Assembly: GCF_950101795.1 (NCBI RefSeq)
Contig: NZ_CATNLZ010000036.1
Coordinates: 107,844-171,843 of the forward strand
DNA length: 64,000 bases
Direction: 5' to 3'
Origin: Nocardioides sp. T2.26MG-1
GTDB taxonomy: Bacteria > Actinomycetota > Actinomycetes > Propionibacteriales > Nocardioidaceae
A model generated the notes under the pieces. It made no database searches and was not told where the DNA came from. It saw only the letters and a program-made list of their open reading frames with translations. Below, piece after piece: positions 43,783 through 51,587 of this stretch; within the stretch, counting starts at the first letter, position 1, and every line of letters begins with the position of its first letter. A program made the position numbers and the translations under genes.

Positions 43783-45001
43783 GCGGCGCGAGCGCCGGGG
43801 CAAGAACGGTCAGGTCCTCAGGTCGTACCGAGTCCGCTGGCGTGGTCCGGATGGCAAGGAGCGCAACAAGAGCTTCAAGCGCAAGGTGGACGCTGATCGC
43901 TTCGCAGCAACCGTGTCTGCGGATCTGGTGCGCGGTCAGTACGTCGATCCCGACGCGGGCAAGGTCCTGTTCGAGACCTACGCGCGGAAGTGGCTCGCGG
44001 CCCAAACCTTCGATGAAGGCACCCACGTCGCCGTCGAGCTGAGGTTCCGCCTGCACGCGTTTCCGGTGCTCGGGAACCGGAACCTGAACGACATCCAGCC
44101 GTCGACAATCCAAGGCTGGCTCCGCACGCTTACGGATCTCGCACCGTCCTATAGACAGATCATCTTCGCGAACGTGTCGACGGTCTTCACGGCGGCGGTC
44201 GACGACGCCTTGATCGTCGCGAACCCGTGTCGAGCGCGGTCCGTGCGCCGCCCGAAGCGCGGGCACCACAAGGTCGTGCCCTGGACCCGGGATCGGGTGC
44301 TCGCCGTCCGCGACGAGTTGCCGCCGCGCTACCAACTCATGGTCTGGCTTGGTGCCGGACTCGGCATGCGGCAGGGCGAGATCTTCGGGCTCTCCCCGGA
44401 GGACATCGACATCGACCGTGGTGAGGTGCACGTTCGGCGCCAGGTCAAGCTGGTCCGCAACAAGCAAATGTTCGGCCTGCCGAAGGGACGGAAGGTCCGA
44501 GACGTTCCGCTGCCCGATGCGGTCTTGGAGGCGCTCAACGCGCACATGACCGCCCATCCACCGATCGAGGTGACACTCCCCTGGGACAGGACGGACGGGA
44601 AGCCCACGACCTTTTCGCTGCTCCTGTACAGCCGCGAGAAGAAGGCGCTGGCACGGAACTACATCAACGCCTTCATCTGGAAGCCAGCGTTGAACCGGGC
44701 AGAGGTCCCGGTGACGCGAGAGAACGGCAGTCACGCACTTCGACACTTCTACGCCAGCACGGCACTTCATGAGGGCGAGTCGATCAAGGCCCTCAGCGAG
44801 TACCTCGGCCACGCGGACCCCGGCTTCACCCTGCGCACCTACACCCACCTCGTCGAGGACAGCGCCGAGCGCACGAAGCGAGCTGTCGACGCCGTGTTCG
44901 GGCACCGTACGCCGGAGCGTGATACGGGCGATGCGCCACCGGACGGCGAAAGTCCCGTGGACAACATAGATCCCGAAGAGAACGAAGACGATGCCTTCTG
45001 A
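43769..45001 (+). CDS. Tyrosine site-specific integrase
   Basis: A 410-residue tyrosine recombinase: N-terminal AP2-like arm-binding domain (SYRVRWRGPDGKERNKSF), core-binding domain, and catalytic domain with R in GLGMRQGEIFGL, H-x-x-R in SHALRHFYAS, then YLGHADPGFTLRTYTH with the second His and the nucleophilic Tyr. The tail is acidic (IDPEENEDDAF). ATG 43769 gives the usual MAHIERR start; ATG 43748 is possible. It marks the right end of the element, but no tRNA or att core is visible in the 180 bases beyond. Confidence 0.92.
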   Translation: MAHIERRERRGKNGQVLRSYRVRWRGPDGKERNKSFKRKVDADRFAATVSADLVRGQYVDPDAGKVLFETYARKWLAAQTFDEGTHVAVELRFRLHAFPVLGNRNLNDIQPSTIQGWLRTLTDLAPSYRQIIFANVSTVFTAAVDDALIVANPCRARSVRRPKRGHHKVVPWTRDRVLAVRDELPPRYQLMVWLGAGLGMRQGEIFGLSPEDIDIDRGEVHVRRQVKLVRNKQMFGLPKGRKVRDVPLPDAVLEALNAHMTAHPPIEVTLPWDRTDGKPTTFSLLLYSREKKALARNYINAFIWKPALNRAEVPVTRENGSHALRHFYASTALHEGESIKALSEYLGHADPGFTLRTYTHLVEDSAERTKRAVDAVFGHRTPERDTGDAPPDGESPVDNIDPEENEDDAF

Positions 45002-45180
45002 TCACCCGCGTGACTAGCGCCAACAGCCAGGACGGAAGGGTCGAACTCGCGTCGAACCGCCGCGGCGATTCAAGAGCAATTGCGAGAGCGATTTCGATGG
45101 CGGACCGACTCCGAAGGCGGTTGCAGCGACGTCCTCCGGACCATTCATAGTCCAGGCGTGGGATCCGACCGCGGCCCGAG

Positions 45181-45654
45181 TTAGAACCCAAGCCAGCGAG
45201 GCACGCGTGCGGCGTACTCGGCGTAGTCGCGACCGAAGAGCTCTGCCATCGCTCCCTCCTCGGCTGGTATCTGCACGCGGTCGATTACGGCGACGAACCC
45301 GAGGGCCGGCAAGACTGCGGCCCAGTTCCCCCGTGCCACCGCGTGTGCCACCAGCAGTCCAGCCATCCCGACGTACATCGGATTGCGGGACAGCTGGTGG
45401 GGGCCGCCGGTCACGAGGGACGTTGCCCTGTCCGGGGCAACGGGGTTGACGGTGGTCTGGGCGCGCCGGAACTCGCGGACCGATCCGGCGATGAACCCAC
45501 CCGCAGTCAGGGCGAGCGCGGCGCCCGCGAGCCCGCGGGCGGCCCCGATGTGTCCGTGTCGGCGTGAGAGCACGTGTTGGGCGGCTGCGGCCGCGCCGAG
45601 GACCGCGACAGGTGGGACCGGGAGACGACGTGGGGTCGTTGTCGGCTCAGTCAC
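45181..45654 (-). CDS. ICMT-like membrane methyltransferase
   Basis: A 157-residue membrane protein of the isoprenylcysteine carboxyl methyltransferase/PEMT-like group: about three to four helices and the motif HQLSRNPMYVGM with C-terminal EEGAMAELFGRDYAEYAARV. GTG 45654 overlaps the stop of the upstream exporter. Such proteins often accompany heavy-metal exporters in actinobacteria; the substrate is unknown. A frameshifted homologue lies at 20179-20668. Confidence 0.8.
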   Translation of the reverse strand: MTEPTTTPRRLPVPPVAVLGAAAAAQHVLSRRHGHIGAARGLAGAALALTAGGFIAGSVREFRRAQTTVNPVAPDRATSLVTGGPHQLSRNPMYVGMAGLLVAHAVARGNWAAVLPALGFVAVIDRVQIPAEEGAMAELFGRDYAEYAARVPRWLGF

Positions 45655-46568
45655 CAGTTGACCTCGTGGCATCGATTGGTGGGCGTTTCCTCGACCTGGA
45701 GGGTGGCGTGTTCGATGTGGTGGCGTTCGGCGAGGACACGATGCGCTTCGGCCAGCACGTCTTGGGCGGCGGCGCCGTCACCGAGGACGAGGTGGGCGGT
45801 GGCGACGTTCATCCCCGAGGTGAGGGTCCAGATGTGCAGGTCGTGGATGTCGCTGACGCCCGGGACCGATTCCAGGTCGGCGACGACCTCGGTGAGCGTC
45901 ATGCCTTCGGGGATGTGCTGGCCGAGGACGGCGAGGACCTGGCGGCCGAGTACGACGGCGCGGATGGCGACGAAGATGCCGATGGCGAGCGCGACCAGGG
46001 TGTCCCACAGTCCGTTGCCGGTCAGGGTGACCAGCACACCGGCGATGATCACCCCGACGCTGCCCGCTGCGTCGGCGACGACCTCGAAGTAGGCGCCCTT
46101 GACGTTGAGGGACTCCTGGGATCCGGCCCGCAGCAGAAGTACGCACACGATGTTGATCGCCAGGCCGATGGCGCCGACCACGAGCATCGGGGTCGAGGCG
46201 ACGTCGGGTTCGCCGTTGATCCTGCCGATCGCCTCGATCACCACATAGACGGCGACGCCGAGCATGATGAGAACGGTGAGGCCCGAGGCGAACACCTCGG
46301 CACGATAGGAGCCGTAGGTGCGACGGCCGGTCGAGTCCGGTCGGGTGGCGATCTTGGTCGCAACCAGGGCAGCACCCAGGGCGACCACGTCAGCGGCCAT
46401 GTGCCCGGCGTCGGAGATCAGGGCGAGGGAGCCCGAGACGATCCCGGTGACGAGCTCGACGACGAAGAACCCAGCAACGAGCGCGAACGCGGCAGCCAGT
46501 CGGGCGCGATAGCGACCACCGGCATGTCCGGTGGGCGCACCATGGCCATGTCCGTGTCCTGCACCCAT
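45651..46568 (-). CDS. CDF-family cation exporter (ZitB/CzcD-like)
   Basis: A 305-residue cation diffusion facilitator with His-rich leader (MGAGHGHGHGAPTGHAGG). Metal-site motifs SDAGHMAADVVALG and EVVADAAGSVGV are intact; the cytoplasmic domain has DIHDLHIWTLTSGMNVATAH. It is a close paralogue of 9232-10143. It is third in a four-gene minus-strand operon: repressor, exporter, this exporter, ICMT. Confidence 0.94.
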   Translation of the reverse strand: MGAGHGHGHGAPTGHAGGRYRARLAAAFALVAGFFVVELVTGIVSGSLALISDAGHMAADVVALGAALVATKIATRPDSTGRRTYGSYRAEVFASGLTVLIMLGVAVYVVIEAIGRINGEPDVASTPMLVVGAIGLAINIVCVLLLRAGSQESLNVKGAYFEVVADAAGSVGVIIAGVLVTLTGNGLWDTLVALAIGIFVAIRAVVLGRQVLAVLGQHIPEGMTLTEVVADLESVPGVSDIHDLHIWTLTSGMNVATAHLVLGDGAAAQDVLAEAHRVLAERHHIEHATLQVEETPTNRCHEVNW

Positions 46569-47308
46569 CAGTGAATCTCCTTCGTGAGCTCGTCGAGGGA
46601 CAGGAGCACGGGGCTCTCCGAGGCGGGGCTGCAGCAGCCATCGTCACAGCCGACATCGGATGCGGCGCCAGGGGTGCCAATGCCGGTGGGCGCGCAGCAG
46701 CCCTCCCCACGCCAGGCCTCGAGTCCTTCCTTGACCGCGACGCCGGCGATGACCAGGCCGGCGATCGGGTCAGCCCAGGACCAGCCCAGCGTCGCGTTGA
46801 GGACCAGGCCGACGAGCAGCACGGCCGACAGGTAGGTGCACAGCAGGGTCTGGGTGGAGTCGGCGACGACCGCGTTGGACCCCAGGGCCTTGCCGGTGCG
46901 GCGTTGTGCCCAGGACAGGAACGGCATGATCACCAGAGAGGCCGCGGCCAGTGCGATGCCGACCGGCGAGGGGTCCGGGTCGTGGCCGCTCACCAGGGCT
47001 CGGGCTGATTCGAAGGTGACGTAGGCGGCGAGGGCGAAGAACGAGAACGCCATCAGTCGCAGCGCTTGGTGTTCGCGGGACTCGGGCAGCCGATGGCGGA
47101 ACTGCCACAGGATGATGAGACCGCTGGAGACCTCGACCACCGAGTCCAGTCCGAAGCCGACCAGGGCGACGGAGCCGGCAATGATGCCGGCGGTGATCGC
47201 GATGATCGCCTCGATGAGGTTGTAGGACACGGAGGCAGCGGCCAGCAGCTGTGCCCGCCGCCCCAGTCGTGCTCTCTCGGTCGGGGCAAGGCTCACGGAC
47301 GTGCTCAT
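46568..47308 (-). CDS. CDF-like cation transporter with Cys-rich C-terminus
   Basis: A 246-residue transporter with six hydrophobic segments. Instead of the usual HxxxD sites it has GFGLDSVVEVSSG and NAVVADSTQTLLCTYLSAVL, with Asp, Glu and a Cys in place of His. The tail carries Cys clusters GCCAPT and GCDDGCCS. This suggests a soft metal (Cd, Pb, Cu or Hg) and matches a CmtR-like repressor upstream. The frameshifted copy is at 20665-21420. Confidence 0.85.
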   Translation of the reverse strand: MSTSVSLAPTERARLGRRAQLLAAASVSYNLIEAIIAITAGIIAGSVALVGFGLDSVVEVSSGLIILWQFRHRLPESREHQALRLMAFSFFALAAYVTFESARALVSGHDPDPSPVGIALAAASLVIMPFLSWAQRRTGKALGSNAVVADSTQTLLCTYLSAVLLVGLVLNATLGWSWADPIAGLVIAGVAVKEGLEAWRGEGCCAPTGIGTPGAASDVGCDDGCCSPASESPVLLSLDELTKEIH

Positions 47309-47688
47309 GATGCGTCCACCAAGGTGCTGGCGCCGAAGTTCGGGCAGAGCGTGACGGCGTCACCGGTCGCGGCCAGGAGCCGTTCGGCGGCCGAGAGAAG
47401 CTCGATGACGGTGTCGGTGTGGTTCAGCGACCACATCGAGGCCCGGCCTTCGGGTCGGGAGGTGACCAGCCCGCAGTCCTTGAGGCAGGCAAGGTGCTTG
47501 GAGACCGTGGACTGGGCGAGGCCGAGGTGATCGGTCAGGTCCACCACGCGGTGCTCGCCCAGCGCAAGGTGCCGCACGATCGTCAGCCGGGATGGGTCGG
47601 AGAACCCGTGGAACAGGCAGGCTGCTGCCGTGAGGGCCGCGCTCTCGTCGAGGACGGTTGTTTCGTCGTCCGTCGCTTTCATCGTCAT
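47305..47688 (-). CDS. ArsR-family repressor, CmtR-like Cd/Pb sensor
   Basis: A 127-residue winged-helix repressor. The recognition helix is in LTDHLGLAQSTVSKHLACLKD, and the Cys pair in ACLKDCG matches the Cys57/Cys61 site of Mycobacterium CmtR. A further Cys near the C-terminus (TLCPNFG) could be the third ligand. It overlaps the Cys-rich exporter by 4 bases and should repress the operon until metal binds. Confidence 0.9.
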   Translation of the reverse strand: MTMKATDDETTVLDESAALTAAACLFHGFSDPSRLTIVRHLALGEHRVVDLTDHLGLAQSTVSKHLACLKDCGLVTSRPEGRASMWSLNHTDTVIELLSAAERLLAATGDAVTLCPNFGASTLVDAS

Positions 47689-48027
47689 AGGGCGATGTTA
47701 GCCGAAGGTGGTCACTAGTCGTCAATCGGGCGACAAGGGTGGAAGAGTCGGTGCCGACGGGCGTGGCGGTATCCCTGCCGTCGAGTTCTCGTCAGGCGGC
47801 GGGGCGGAGTCCAGTACCTACTGTCACGGAACCGGACGGACTACCTCTCGGCGAGGCTGGAAGCGGCGGTCGCCTCACCTTAAGGTGTGTCCCGCCGCCA
47901 AGAGCTCGAACTCGGCGGGAGATCGTCTTCACAAGACCAATCGATGACAGCTCGCCTGAGGCCCCAGCGCGGCCCAACTGGCCACGATCATGCCGTTCGC
48001 GCAGGTCAGAAGCGCGCAAGGTCAAAA
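47689..48027. other. Intergenic region with cassette promoter
   Basis: About 340 bases between the CmtR-like gene and a secreted-protein gene that points toward it. No convincing coding frame is seen. The first ~40 bases next to the repressor should hold its promoter and operator; a weak dyad-like TTGACGACTAGTGACC is present on the minus strand. Confidence 0.45.
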
Positions 48028-48537
48028 CTACGACATCTGATCAGCGCGGTTCGCTGACCAGCGACGGCGCCACCGCGGCCTCTGCCCGCGGGGGCGCCGT
48101 TCGTCGCTTCCAGGGGAACCGTCGACAGCCGAGGCTGTGGTGAGAGCGAAGCGCTGGGCGCTACCCTGCGCCACCCTGCCCGGAAGCACGTGGGCCCCGA
48201 GGACGGCGGCGGGCCGGTTGCCGTTCCGGGCCACGATGAGCGCCCCCTTGCCGTTGCCCCAGAAGTAGCGCGGCCCGAAGGCCGCCCTCGCGACGACGTT
48301 CCAGGACCGCTGCTGCTCCTTGTTCTTGAACGTGATCACGTTCACCCGCTTGCCCCGCAACTGGCACACGCCCGTCCGGTAGACCATGCCCCCACCGCCG
48401 TTGCCCTTGAAGTGCGTGCAGCCGATGTCGCGAGCGACCGCACGCGAGGTGTGTCCGTAGTACGTCGCCGCCTCCACAGGAGCCGCGCCGACCACGAGGG
48501 CACCGAGCGCCACCGTCATGACGAGGAGAGTCTTCAT
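48028..48537 (-). CDS. Small secreted protein of unknown function
   Basis: A 169-residue protein. ATG 48537 (GGAAGAAGGAACG upstream) begins a clear signal peptide (MKTLLVMTVALGALVVGAAP...EAA). The mature part has two Cys (DIGCTHFKGNG, TGVCQLRGK) likely bridged, then a basic domain and an Arg-rich tail (RRPRGQRPRWRRRW). No known domain; the Gly-rich middle and basic tail suggest cell-surface or nucleic-acid binding. Confidence 0.65.
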   Translation of the reverse strand: MKTLLVMTVALGALVVGAAPVEAATYYGHTSRAVARDIGCTHFKGNGGGGMVYRTGVCQLRGKRVNVITFKNKEQQRSWNVVARAAFGPRYFWGNGKGALIVARNGNRPAAVLGAHVLPGRVAQGSAQRFALTTASAVDGSPGSDERRPRGQRPRWRRRWSANRADQMS

Positions 48538-48725
48538 CGTTCCTTCTTCCTGATCTGGATGACCTGTCATAGACGGATCCGGACGCGGTAGATGACGCGA
48601 CCACGCCGGCTACTCCAGCACGAGGGTCGACCACCGTCCCTTCTCGAACTTCCTTGGTCGGCCTGTCCATCTCGCCGTCCTCGGTTCGTCGTCTGGGCAA
48701 GACGTTCCAACCAAAGGAGACCGAG

Positions 48726-48887
48726 ATGATCGTGACACTGGCCGACGCCTACCCGGAGCTGATCAACGCACAACTGGCTCAGGTGCACCGCGAGACCGAG
48801 CTGCGCGCCGCCCGTCGCCGCGCGCGGCACGCGCGGGTCGCCGCCGTCCTCGGACGCAACTACGCTCGCACCGAGGAGGTCCGATGA
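48726..48887 (+). CDS. Small basic protein (53 aa) leading the DGPF-ECF operon
   Basis: A 53-residue helical protein (LINAQLAQVHRETELRAARRR) with an excellent ribosome site (AAAGGAG) before ATG 48726. Its stop overlaps the ATG of the YCII-domain gene, so it is a true member of this operon. Composition suggests a short amphipathic helix rich in Arg. Not recognised. Confidence 0.68.
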   Translation: MIVTLADAYPELINAQLAQVHRETELRAARRRARHARVAAVLGRNYARTEEVR

Positions 48888-49210
48888 AGTACCTGATGCT
48901 CGTCTGCGGCGACGAGAACGGCGACTTCTCCGGGGTCGATCTCGACCCCACCGCCTGGGTTGAGGAGATGACCGCCCGGGGCGCCCGCGAGGACGGCCAC
49001 CGTCTGGCCCCCACCAGTACCGCCACCACCGTCCGCCGGCGGGGCACCGAGGTGCTGGTCTCCGACGGTCCGTTCGCGGAGACCAAGGAGCAGGTCGGCG
49101 GGTTCGACATCATCGAGGCGGCGGATCTCGACGAGGCGATCGAGATCGCCTCGAAGCACCCGGTCGCGAGGATCGGGACCATCGAGATCCGGCCGTTCTG
49201 GGACCAGTGA
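48884..49210 (+). CDS. DGPF/YCII-domain protein
   Basis: A 108-residue YCII/DGPF protein (MKYLMLVCGDENGDF and VSDGPFAETKEQVGGFDII). This fold is dimeric with a conserved His/Asp site and unknown chemistry. DGPF genes lie beside ECF42 sigma factors across actinobacteria, as here (4-base overlap). Confidence 0.92.
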   Translation: MKYLMLVCGDENGDFSGVDLDPTAWVEEMTARGAREDGHRLAPTSTATTVRRRGTEVLVSDGPFAETKEQVGGFDIIEAADLDEAIEIASKHPVARIGTIEIRPFWDQ

Positions 49211-50472
49211 GCGACCGCGGCGTGGGTGTCGAGGAGGCGGTCGCGGCCGCTTTCCGCTCGGATTGGGGTCGCATCGTCGCGACCCTGATCCGCACGACCG
49301 GCGACTGGGACCTCGCCGAGGAGTGCGCCCAGGATGCCTTCGCTCGCGCCTTGGAGACGTGGCCGGACGGCGCACCCGATAAGCCGGGGGCATGGCTCAC
49401 CACCGTTGCGCGCAACCGCGCGCTCGACCGGCTGCGCCGCGCGGGAGTGGAGGCGGCCAAGCTGAGGGAGGTGGCTCTCCTGCCCGCGCCCGAGGTACCC
49501 CCGGCCGACGAGAGCGGCATCGCCGACGATCGGCTGCGACTCCTCTTCACCTGCTGTCACCCGGCGCTGCCGCTGGAGGCACGCGTCGCGCTGACGTTGC
49601 GAACCCTCACCGGCCTGACGACCGCGGAGATCGCACGCGCTCTGCTCACCTCCGAGCCGACGATGGCCAAGCGTCTGGTGCGCGCGAAGCACAAGATCCG
49701 GGCAGCGGGCATCCCCTACCGGGTGCCGCCGTCCGAGGCGCTTCCCGAGCGCCTGGACGGCGTGCTCGCGGTCGTCTACCTGCTCTTCAACGAGGGGTAC
49801 GCCGCCAGCACGGGCGACGTGCTGGTCCGCCGCAACCTCTGCGACGAGGCCATCCGGCTGGCCTCCCTCCTGGTGCGATCGATGCCGCACTCGGAGACCT
49901 TCGGCCTGGCTGCCCTGCTGCTCCTGCAGCACTCCCGTCGGGCCGCGCGGGTGGCCGTAGACGGCCGGCTCGTCACCCTCGACCGGCAGGACCGCTCGCA
50001 ATGGGATCAGGAGGCCATCGCCGACGGACTCGCGCTGCTCGCTCGAGCCGACGGCGACGGGCCCTATGCGCTCCAGGCGAGGATCGCCGCCGGCCACGCG
50101 GTCGCACCGACCGCCGACGACACGGACTGGCGGCGGATCTCCGAGCTCTACGCGACGCTCCTCGCGGTGACCGGCTCGCCCGTCGTGGCCCTGAACCGCG
50201 CCGTCGCGGTCGGCATGGCGGACGGACCGGAGGCCGGGCTGCGGCTGGTCGAGGAGATCGAGTCGTCCGGCAACCTCACGGACTACCACCTCCTCCCGGC
50301 CGTCAAGGGCGACCTGCTCGAGTGCTCCGGTCGGGCCGACGAGGCGCGGTCGTCGTACGAGCGAGCGCTGGGGATGGCGACCAACGAGCTCGACCGCGAC
50401 CACCTGCGCCGCCGGGTGGCAGCCCTGGGGTCGGCCGACCCGCTCGTCGTACGCCGCCTCCGCGACGTGTGA
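49207..50472 (+). CDS. ECF42-type sigma factor with long C-terminal extension
   Basis: A 421-residue RNA polymerase sigma factor. Sigma regions 2 and 4 occupy residues ~10-175 (DLAEECAQDAFARALETWP, and TTAEIARALLTSEPTMAKRL). The ~230-residue helical, TPR-like extension is typical of ECF42 and thought to control activity. No anti-sigma factor is nearby, again as in ECF42. It probably drives its own operon with the DGPF protein. Confidence 0.92.
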   Translation: MSDRGVGVEEAVAAAFRSDWGRIVATLIRTTGDWDLAEECAQDAFARALETWPDGAPDKPGAWLTTVARNRALDRLRRAGVEAAKLREVALLPAPEVPPADESGIADDRLRLLFTCCHPALPLEARVALTLRTLTGLTTAEIARALLTSEPTMAKRLVRAKHKIRAAGIPYRVPPSEALPERLDGVLAVVYLLFNEGYAASTGDVLVRRNLCDEAIRLASLLVRSMPHSETFGLAALLLLQHSRRAARVAVDGRLVTLDRQDRSQWDQEAIADGLALLARADGDGPYALQARIAAGHAVAPTADDTDWRRISELYATLLAVTGSPVVALNRAVAVGMADGPEAGLRLVEEIESSGNLTDYHLLPAVKGDLLECSGRADEARSSYERALGMATNELDRDHLRRRVAALGSADPLVVRRLRDV

Positions 50473-50606
50473 CCTCGGCGACATCGAACCCCCGGCTGAC
50501 CTGCGGAAACACGCCCGCAACATCCAGGTGGGAGCGTGTCGCACGAGGCGCTCCGCACCCGAGACCGTCGAAGGTCACGAACTGATCACGGCGCGGTCAC
50601 GGATGG

Positions 50607-51542
50607 TCACGGCGAGGTGAGGCCGGTCGCCGGATCCGTGTTCGCGCCGCAGACCACCAGGGCCACGCGCTCCCCCGGCTCGGGCAGGTAGCGACCCGAG
50701 AGCAGCGCGGCGTACGCCGTGGCCGCGCCGTGCTCGGAGGCGATGCGGTACTCCGCCCACAACGCCGCCCGCGCGGCCACGATCTCCTCGTCACTCACGA
50801 GCACGGAGACCGGAGCCTCCGCCTGCTGCGCCGCGAACGCCAGGTCACCCACACGCCGCGCACCCAGCGAGTCCGCCGCCACGCCCGACACGGCGACGTC
50901 GACCGGGTGCCCTGCGGACATCGCGTCGTGCAAGGTCGGGCACCGCTCCGGCTCCACGGCGACCACCCGGGCCCGGCCGCGGGCGGCCGCGGCCACACCG
51001 GCGTAGAGCCCTCCCCCGCCGACGGCCACGACGATCGTGTCGATCGACGGCTCGTCCTCGAGCATCTCCTCGGCGAGCGTGCCGGCGCCGGCCGCGACCT
51101 CGGGTAGGTCGTAGGCGTGTGCCAGGCCCGCCCCGATCTCCTCGCTGAACTCGACGGCGGCGCCGTGCGCCTCGGCGTACTCCGTCCCGACCCGCCGGAC
51201 GTCCGCGCCGTACCCGCGGATGCGCGCGACCTTGACCTCCGGTGCCGCCTCCGGCACGAAGACCGTGGCCCGCAGCCCGAGCTGCTGCGCGGCGAAGGCG
51301 TGCGCCAGACCGGCGTTGCCCCCGGACGCGATCACGATGCCGGCGTCCCCGAGGGCACCGCTCTCGACCGAGGCGAGCTGCCAGGCGAACGCGCCCCGGG
51401 TCTTGAAGACCCCGCAGTGCTGCAGGAACTCCGCCTTGAGCCAGACACCGTCCCGGCCCGCCGGCGCCAGCAGAGGCGTACGCCGGACACGTCCCTCGAT
51501 CCGACGGGCCGCGAGCAGCACGTCCTCCCTGGTGATCAACAC
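50607..51542 (-). CDS. PLP-dependent threonine/serine dehydratase-like enzyme
   Basis: A 311-residue fold-type II PLP enzyme. The Schiff-base Lys is in CGVFKTRGAFAW, the PLP-binding Asn in ASGGNAGLAHA, and the phosphate loop is VGGGGLYAG. It lacks a C-terminal ACT domain, so it is of the catabolic, short type. It starts at GTG 51542, 46 bases after jetC. That gap is where a jetD gene would normally sit; this enzyme is not expected to be part of that system. Confidence 0.88.
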   Translation of the reverse strand: MLITREDVLLAARRIEGRVRRTPLLAPAGRDGVWLKAEFLQHCGVFKTRGAFAWQLASVESGALGDAGIVIASGGNAGLAHAFAAQQLGLRATVFVPEAAPEVKVARIRGYGADVRRVGTEYAEAHGAAVEFSEEIGAGLAHAYDLPEVAAGAGTLAEEMLEDEPSIDTIVVAVGGGGLYAGVAAAARGRARVVAVEPERCPTLHDAMSAGHPVDVAVSGVAADSLGARRVGDLAFAAQQAEAPVSVLVSDEEIVAARAALWAEYRIASEHGAATAYAALLSGRYLPEPGERVALVVCGANTDPATGLTSP

Positions 51543-51587
51543 GGCCCCAGTATCCCGGGGCGCTGGTGGCGCCCCGGCCCCGGCCGC

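Larger units (their letters stand above)
21849..45001 (+). mobile_element. Integrative conjugative element (T4SS type) with cargo
   Basis: From the primase-polymerase to the tyrosine integrase, the genes are mostly on the plus strand with 1-4-base overlaps and make up replication, partition, conjugation and integration modules of actinobacterial elements. Minus-strand genes at 26763, 31137, 39776 and 40184 look like later insertions or cargo. The element is flanked by a decayed (left) and an intact (right) version of the same metal cassette. Ends are approximate: I compared 21600-21848 with 45001-45190 by eye and saw no convincing direct repeat or tRNA, so att sites are not assigned. Confidence 0.85.

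Noticed and set aside
21605..45190. Short shared strings (for example GGTCGA) as att repeats
   Set aside because: Matches of six to eight bases are expected by chance in GC-rich DNA of this length.
51543..51587. Room for jetD between jetC and the dehydratase
   Set aside because: Only 45 bases, no frame; the dehydratase itself shows full PLP motifs and is not a JetD.
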